A stretch of 13,650 nucleotides of DNA, from the NCBI GenBank assembly GCA_025677835.1, contig JAIXMR010000192.1, positions 1-13,650 on the forward strand, given 5' to 3'. Positions 9,521-13,650 of the stretch are shown one piece after another; the first letter of the stretch is position 1, and every line of letters starts with the position of its first letter. Below the pieces are notes generated by a model. That model ran no database searches. It had not been told where the DNA came from and saw only the letters and a program-made list of their open reading frames with translations. The stretch is from Sporodiniella umbellata. Taxonomy: Eukaryota > Mucoromycota > Mucoromycetes > Mucorales > Rhizopodaceae. Position numbers and translations under genes: made by a program.

Positions 9521-9684
9521 TGCTTGTTTTTTTTAAAAAAAAAGATGAAGTTTTTAAATCAAGAAAGAGCCAAAGTTTTAGGTAAGTGAATGCACAATGT
9601 GAATTTACATGTGTTTGGGTCTAATATTGCGTTTTTTTTTTTTTTTTTTTTACTTTTTTTTTTTTTTTTTTTTTTTCGCTTTAC

Positions 9685-9774
9685 TCCTGGCGTACTATGC
9701 GTAGTGTAAAATGTTTTGTTTTTGTAGATGCTGAATGTAAGTAGAGGAGGGCTGTAGTCTTTAGGCACGGAACT
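9685..9774 (-). other. Candidate 30-codon exon upstream of the FAR1-like gene
   Basis: A 90-nt minus-strand segment follows a very strong acceptor (long pyrimidine tract ending TTTCTTTTAG) and ends at a GTAAAGCG donor, much like the GTAAAGCT donor of exon 1 of the FAR1-like gene. It is open in phase 0 as SSVPKDYSPPLLTFSIYKNK and ten more residues. It could be an alternative first exon spliced to 9341, a 5' UTR exon, or part of another gene. No matching upstream start was found: an ATG at 10052-10050 opens only 16 codons. Confidence 0.3.
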
Positions 9775-10127
9775 CTAAAAGAAAGAAATAGGGGAAAGAA
9801 AAAAAAAAAAAAAAAAAAGAATAAAAGAAAAAAAGAAAAAGGTAAAATAAGAGTTCTTTCAAATATGATATGTTGCCTTTTTTTCTCTTTCTTTTTGAGT
9901 TACCTAAAAAAAAAAAAGGGGATAAAAAAGAGCTGATTCGGGATAGGCTCTTGGTCAGAAATGATTGGGCTGTTTGTTTGACTAATATTAGCCTATATTT
10001 GCTAATGTTCATTGAATGTTTGCGATTTTTTAAAAGCAATTTTCTTGCCCATTAAGCTACTTCTTTGATTTCTAAACGGCCATAAAGGATGGAATCTTTG
10101 AGATACGAATTAGGTTAGACACACGTA

Positions 10128-10139
10128 TATCACGTGATA
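10128..10139. promoter_or_regulatory. Palindromic CACGTG (E-box-like) site
   Basis: TATCACGTGATA is a perfect 12-bp palindrome centred on CACGTG, the core bound by bHLH factors of the Cbf1 type in fungi. Nearby genes are uncertain, so function is only a guess. Confidence 0.35.
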
Positions 10140-10211
10140 AAGTCTATAACAGCTACAAGAGATCTCAAGCTGGAGGTTTCCTTCGATAGTGTTACTTTAT
10201 ATGCCTTGGAA

Positions 10212-10240
10212 AAGTAACAGCCGGCAGGTACCTGTTACTT
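10212..10240. repeat. Hairpin with 9-bp arms
   Basis: AAGTAACAG and CTGTTACTT flank an 11-nt loop; inside and overlapping is the palindrome CAGGTACCTG (10225-10234). A further GTTACTTT lies about 20 bp upstream, so either arm arrangement could pair. Confidence 0.7.
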
Positions 10241-11350
10241 GTTATTAGTAAGGCCGATATGAGAATGCTCATCCAAAAACGAATAGCATAGACAAGTATG
10301 TTGCGCTTGTTTTCTGTTGAGCTCGGTTCTATTTTTTTTTGGCTAAATGCTATTGAGCCACAACACTGAGGTCAAAGCTCTTACAAAATGGCGCTTCTCC
10401 CCGATTCAGCTCATGACATGTACTGCTTTGATTCTGGGAGAATTTGCAGGCATCTCGTGTTTGAATATACTCCTTTCTGGCCCAACAAAGCAATTGTAAG
10501 AGCAACTCTAATGCTTTAAAAATTACACAGAGAAGTTGTGTACAAAAGCCAAATAAAAAAAAAAAAAAGGCGCAACTAGAGATAACTCTGAAACTAGCAC
10601 AGAAACATTAAGTACTCATTGAGAATAGTAGTCGAGCTGTAGCCTGTGCATTGTCTTATACAACGATCTAAAATAGTTTTTGCTGCTTCAGTAACATTAG
10701 AAACATAGCTGTCTTCACGGCAACAGTATAAAAGAAACCCGAGTTTATTTTTCAAGTGAAAGATGCATGAAGTGCTTTACAACAAACAAGGAGACCTGTT
10801 GAAACAAGGCCAATGATAATCGCCAGTGTTACGCTACACATAACCTAAACTCACCCCTTACAAATGGCTTTTTTCAACATTTTACCCTTTTTTTTTCTAT
10901 ATATTTTTAAGCACCGCTTGTATATATCTTATGCTCCGTGCGTCTTTTCAACCCACTTGGAATTCCAATCAAGGCTGCTTTAGTGTGCTTTTAGTCAGCA
11001 AGAAAAATCTTTAGTCTATTAAAAAATCAAAACAAGAAAGCTCTAGCTTTTTCTTAGCTTTAATAACGGCTCATCAAAACGTGTGAACAACTGTTTAAGA
11101 AGTAACACAACTTTCTTTACAAAGCACGTCACTGGCTAGAATAAACACTTCTAAAAAAACACTTCTTAGATTGTCAAAAAGCGATCTGATATGAGTGGAA
11201 TCTTACTCTTTTTATACCCTTTTCTTCTCTTTTTCTGTTTTTGGTAACTATCAAATCGTACACCTAGAACTTATTCTTCTGATAAGCCAAGCACACAATT
11301 TCTTTATGTCGGAATATAAAGCGGCTACCATATACAGTGCTTCCAGCGTC

Positions 11351-11445
11351 AATTGGTCACCTTATCGAAAAAATTGGTCGCCTTTCTGAGAACCAATTGA
11401 CCACTTTTCTGAATGCCAATTGGTCACCCCTTTCAATAAATGGTT
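11351..11445. repeat. Degenerate ~22-bp tandem repeat (AATTGGTC)
   Basis: AATTGGTC or a variant occurs at 11351, 11372, 11395 (AATTGACC) and 11418, with a weaker ATGGTTC at 11440; spacings are 21-23 bp. Each core is followed by C/T-rich sequence and then GAA or AAA. The cores hold the half palindrome CAATTG. Confidence 0.75.
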
Positions 11446-12072
11446 CGTCTCAAGTACTAGTCATAGCTTTTTCCGTTATTAATTTGAAAATAGATTCTAA
11501 CATTGCTTTTTATTCTGAGGATGGAAGAGGAAACATCTTTGATAGTTTTCACACTTTAAATTCAGACAAACAAAAATTATTTTCGCACTACAATGCACAA
11601 ATATGCTTGAATTTTTAATTTTATTTATGCTTGATTTTTTAAGAGTGCGCGAATAGTTTCGAAACATACTGTGCTGTAAATACACCATGCTTCTTACATA
11701 ATATCTGAAGAAGAAATATAATCATAGTGTATTGACATAGAAAGAAATATTACCCATTGTAGATATTAGTAAGCGAACAATGGTTGAAGCCTATCCTTTA
11801 CTATGCGTGAAACGATCATAAATAATATGTAACTTGGAAAAGTCTCTGTTCTACCAGCTGCTGTTGCAGTTTGAAGATCCGTCCCTCTTAGAAAATGCGA
11901 GAATCCCTTCAGGTTAAGTTTATTACAGTGGTCAAGTAGTGAATAAAACCCGACTGGAGAAGAAAGGATAATACTATCTGTTTTGAGCTATATAATTGCA
12001 TAACCTCATATCTAAGTCCACCTTTAACACATCTTATATCACCGTTACAACATACTGTGTAAAAGGGAAAAA
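11446..12072. other. Gene-free stretch before the minisatellite
   Basis: AT-rich DNA with no reading frame I can support on either strand and no clear RNA gene. Confidence 0.5.
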
Positions 12073-12474
12073 CTGTCCATGTCCATTTTTTAATCTCAGG
12101 TCTCCCTGTCCATCTCCATGTCCATTTTTTTAAATCTCAGGTCTCCGTGTCCATCTCCATGTCCATTTTTTTCCGTGTCCTTTTTTCAATCTCAGGTCTC
12201 CCTGTCCATCTCCATGTCCATTTTTTTCAATCTCAGGTCTCCCTGTCCATCTCCATGTCCATTTTTTTCAGTCTCAGGTCTCTGTGTCCATCTCCATGTC
12301 CATTTTTTTCCGTGTCCTTTTTTCAATCTCAGGTCTCCCTGTCCATCTCCATGTCCATTTTTTTCAATCTCAGGTCTCCCTGTCCATCTCCATGTCCATT
12401 TTTTTAAATCTCAGGTCTCCGTGTCCATCTCCATGTCCATTTTTTTCAGTCTCAGGTCTCCCTGTCCATCTCCA
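12073..12474. repeat. 402-bp minisatellite, 41-bp and 55-bp units
   Basis: Eight full units lie between a shortened 33-bp first unit and a 13-bp final piece. The basic 41-bp unit is CTGTCCATCTCCATGTCCAT, a T run, a variable CAA/CAG/TAA triplet, then TCTCAGGTCTCC. Units at 12147 and 12284 carry a 14-bp insertion (CCGTGTCCTTTTTT), making 55 bp. The order 55-41-41 occurs twice in a row (12147-12283 and 12284-12420), a 137-bp higher-order repeat. All three plus-strand frames stay open over long stretches because 41 is not a multiple of three and the unit lacks plus-strand stops. I do not regard these as a gene. Confidence 0.95.
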
Positions 12475-12558
12475 CACTGGAAAAAATTCGAGGGGGCATA
12501 AGAGTGCCAAATGACTTTTTATATGCAACGGACTGAAACTTTTTTGAAAGGTTACAGA

Positions 12559-12688
12559 AATGGCGGGCTAAAAGCTTTCAAATGACTGTTGAAAGACCTA
12601 CGGTCATTTACGAGTGTTTCAGAGACTTTGTACTTTACATTTTGTCTATTTCAAGTATAAGTCTTTTCAAAGCTTTTAGCCCGCCATT
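12559..12688. mobile_element. Perfect 20-bp inverted repeat with 90-bp loop (MITE-like foldback)
   Basis: The 20-bp arm at 12559-12578 (AATGGCGGGCTAAAAGCTTT) is the exact reverse complement of 12669-12688. Outside the arms the match goes on imperfectly for about 10 bp, with mostly transition differences. A smaller AAATGAC/GTCATTT pair (12580-12586, 12603-12609) lies in the loop. No clear target-site duplication was seen, so this may be a small foldback element, a remnant, or a structured transcript. A 64-codon plus frame (12582-12776) crosses it and is not recognised. Confidence 0.4.
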
Positions 12689-12775
12689 CCTACAAGGCAC
12701 TGCAACATCCTTTCAAAGAAAAAGAGTACGTTACCTGCACTATATTCGTTCAGACTTGTCAACATTGCCTGCTTA

Positions 12776-13090
12776 ATTTTGGGACTTAACTATCGGATTT
12801 TATATTTACGCTTGAATGAGCCAATGATCCCCTTTGAAACAGACACCTTTTAAGGTCCATTTGAACACGACCGTTTGCTCTTATTCAATAGCATTACGGC
12901 GATTATACAGCTTATTTTGGGTCACAAAAGAGAAGCAACAGTCGGAATAAAGATTTAAAGGGAGTTTTGCTTTTACGAAAGGCAATTTATTGAAAATTGT
13001 AAACGAGGGAACCTGTTCGCCAGTGCTTAATTTCGATCGTGTAAGCAGGCAAACTTTAGATTTTTTTTTTTAAAAAAAAAAAGGATACAT
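12776..13090. other. Gene-free stretch with T11A11
   Basis: No gene supported. It contains a T run joined to an A run (about 11 each) at 13061-13082, which forms a perfect palindrome, and TAAGCAGGCAA at 13042-13052, which is the reverse complement of 12765-12775. Confidence 0.5.
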
Positions 13091-13144
13091 AATGCAATTG
13101 CAACTGAAACTGAAACTGAAAAAAGTGATCAAAAAGCACCAAAA

Positions 13145-13585
13145 ATGGCAGTAAAAACTAGCGTAGAACCTTCAAGAACTGCGGTAAAAAAGATGTTGAG
13201 AGACGTCTCAAATTATTTAAAAACAAAGAATCTAGCAAAAACAGTTTCTTTAAAATATATGTCAAATCTAAAATATTAGGGTAATTTCACAGGTTATCTT
13301 AGTTTAAGAGATGGGAACAATCTAAGAAGAAACAAGAAACCAAGCGTTTTGCAGTGACTGGATAGTTATTTGAAAGAAACTAAACATAATATTGAGAATC
13401 CAAGTAATCTTACTATCTCGTTAAATAAGGGACGTCTCTCGTTAGAAAGAGAAAACGGGTGGGACTTGATCCAAGTTACGGGATTGCTTCATAGCCTTCA
13501 GTTTACGAGAAATCTCATGGAAGAGATCATAGCGGTTTGTGGTATCTACGCCAAGAGCCCTAAAGACGCTAAACGCAAACGATGA
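13145..13585 (+). pseudogene. Candidate decayed gene: one frame broken by two stops
   Basis: Starting at ATG 13145, one frame runs to TGA 13583-13585 (146 codons) with only two interruptions, TAG at 13277-13279 and TGA at 13355-13357. The three pieces are MAVKTSVEPSRTAVKK... (44 residues), GNFTGYLSLRDG... (25) and LDSYLKETKHNIENPSN... (75, ending KRKR). The frame is also open upstream to about 13031 across the T/A run, including a TETETEKSDQ segment from (CTGAAA) repeats. No family is recognised. I looked for an intron that would remove both stops; the only in-phase pair (donor 13184, acceptor 13396) has a poor acceptor. A chance open frame cannot be excluded. Confidence 0.3.
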
Positions 13586-13650
13586 GTTCTTGGGAGGTGA
13601 GGTCTTTTTTAAAGGCAAAAAATGAAACAACCTCGCTGCGCTTACCGATA

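Larger units (their letters stand above)
9775..11340. other. Gene-poor stretch
   Basis: No certain gene. It contains A and T runs (9799-9818, 9905-9917, 10555-10568), two small palindromic sites listed separately, and a 43-codon plus-strand ORF at 10388-10519 (MALLPDSAHDMYCFDSGRIC...) that meets a GTAAGA donor-like site at 10496. The ORF matches no family I know. Confidence 0.5.

Noticed and set aside
12118..12514. Ser/Pro/Phe-rich repeat proteins of 76-127 residues
   Set aside because: They arise because the minisatellite unit has no plus-strand stops; all three frames are open and no start or splice context stands out.
12765..13052. 11-bp inverted repeat TTGCCTGCTTA / TAAGCAGGCAA
   Set aside because: The arms are short and 266 bp apart with no further flank match, so chance is a sufficient explanation.
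1..13650. CRISPR arrays, tRNA genes, bacterial operons
   Set aside because: No regularly spaced identical repeats with unique spacers, no tRNA-like box pattern, and the genes have spliceosomal introns.

Overview
The window reads as nuclear DNA of a filamentous fungus, most likely an early-diverging one of the Mucoromycota (inference). The reasons are AT-rich DNA, many A/T homopolymer runs (the longest is 34 T), genes split by short introns (41-101 nt), a carotenoid cleavage oxygenase of the kind these fungi use for beta-carotene breakdown and trisporic acid signalling, and a FAR1-type zinc-finger protein. No bacterial operon, tRNA, rRNA or CRISPR was seen.

Layout. 1-1918 is low-complexity non-coding DNA. 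1919-4186 (minus) is a six-exon gene for a 647-residue carotenoid oxygenase homologue. 4337-4919 (minus) is a two-exon GNAT acetyltransferase of 178 residues whose stop lies 150 bp before the oxygenase start codon. 4920-7902 holds no certain gene, but has a few exon-like pieces, C/T tracts, a 39-bp tandem duplication and two tight palindromes. 7903-9520 (minus) is a three-exon gene for a 491-residue nuclear protein with an N-terminal FAR1-like zinc finger and no transposase domain. 9521-13650 is gene-poor: a possible extra exon, small palindromes, a degenerate ~22-bp AATTGGTC repeat, a 402-bp minisatellite with 41- and 55-bp units, a perfect 20-bp inverted repeat around a 90-bp loop, and a reading frame broken by two stops that looks like a decayed gene.

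The main discovery candidate is the oxygenase. Its fold signatures are well kept, but three of the four histidines that bind catalytic iron in this family align with asparagine (N289, N339, N407), and one second-shell glutamate aligns with histidine. Splicing that keeps the frame also needs a GC-AG intron. The gene looks intact, which suggests a maintained protein with lost or changed chemistry rather than a dead gene. The three genes share a strand; nothing in the sequence shows that they act in one pathway.
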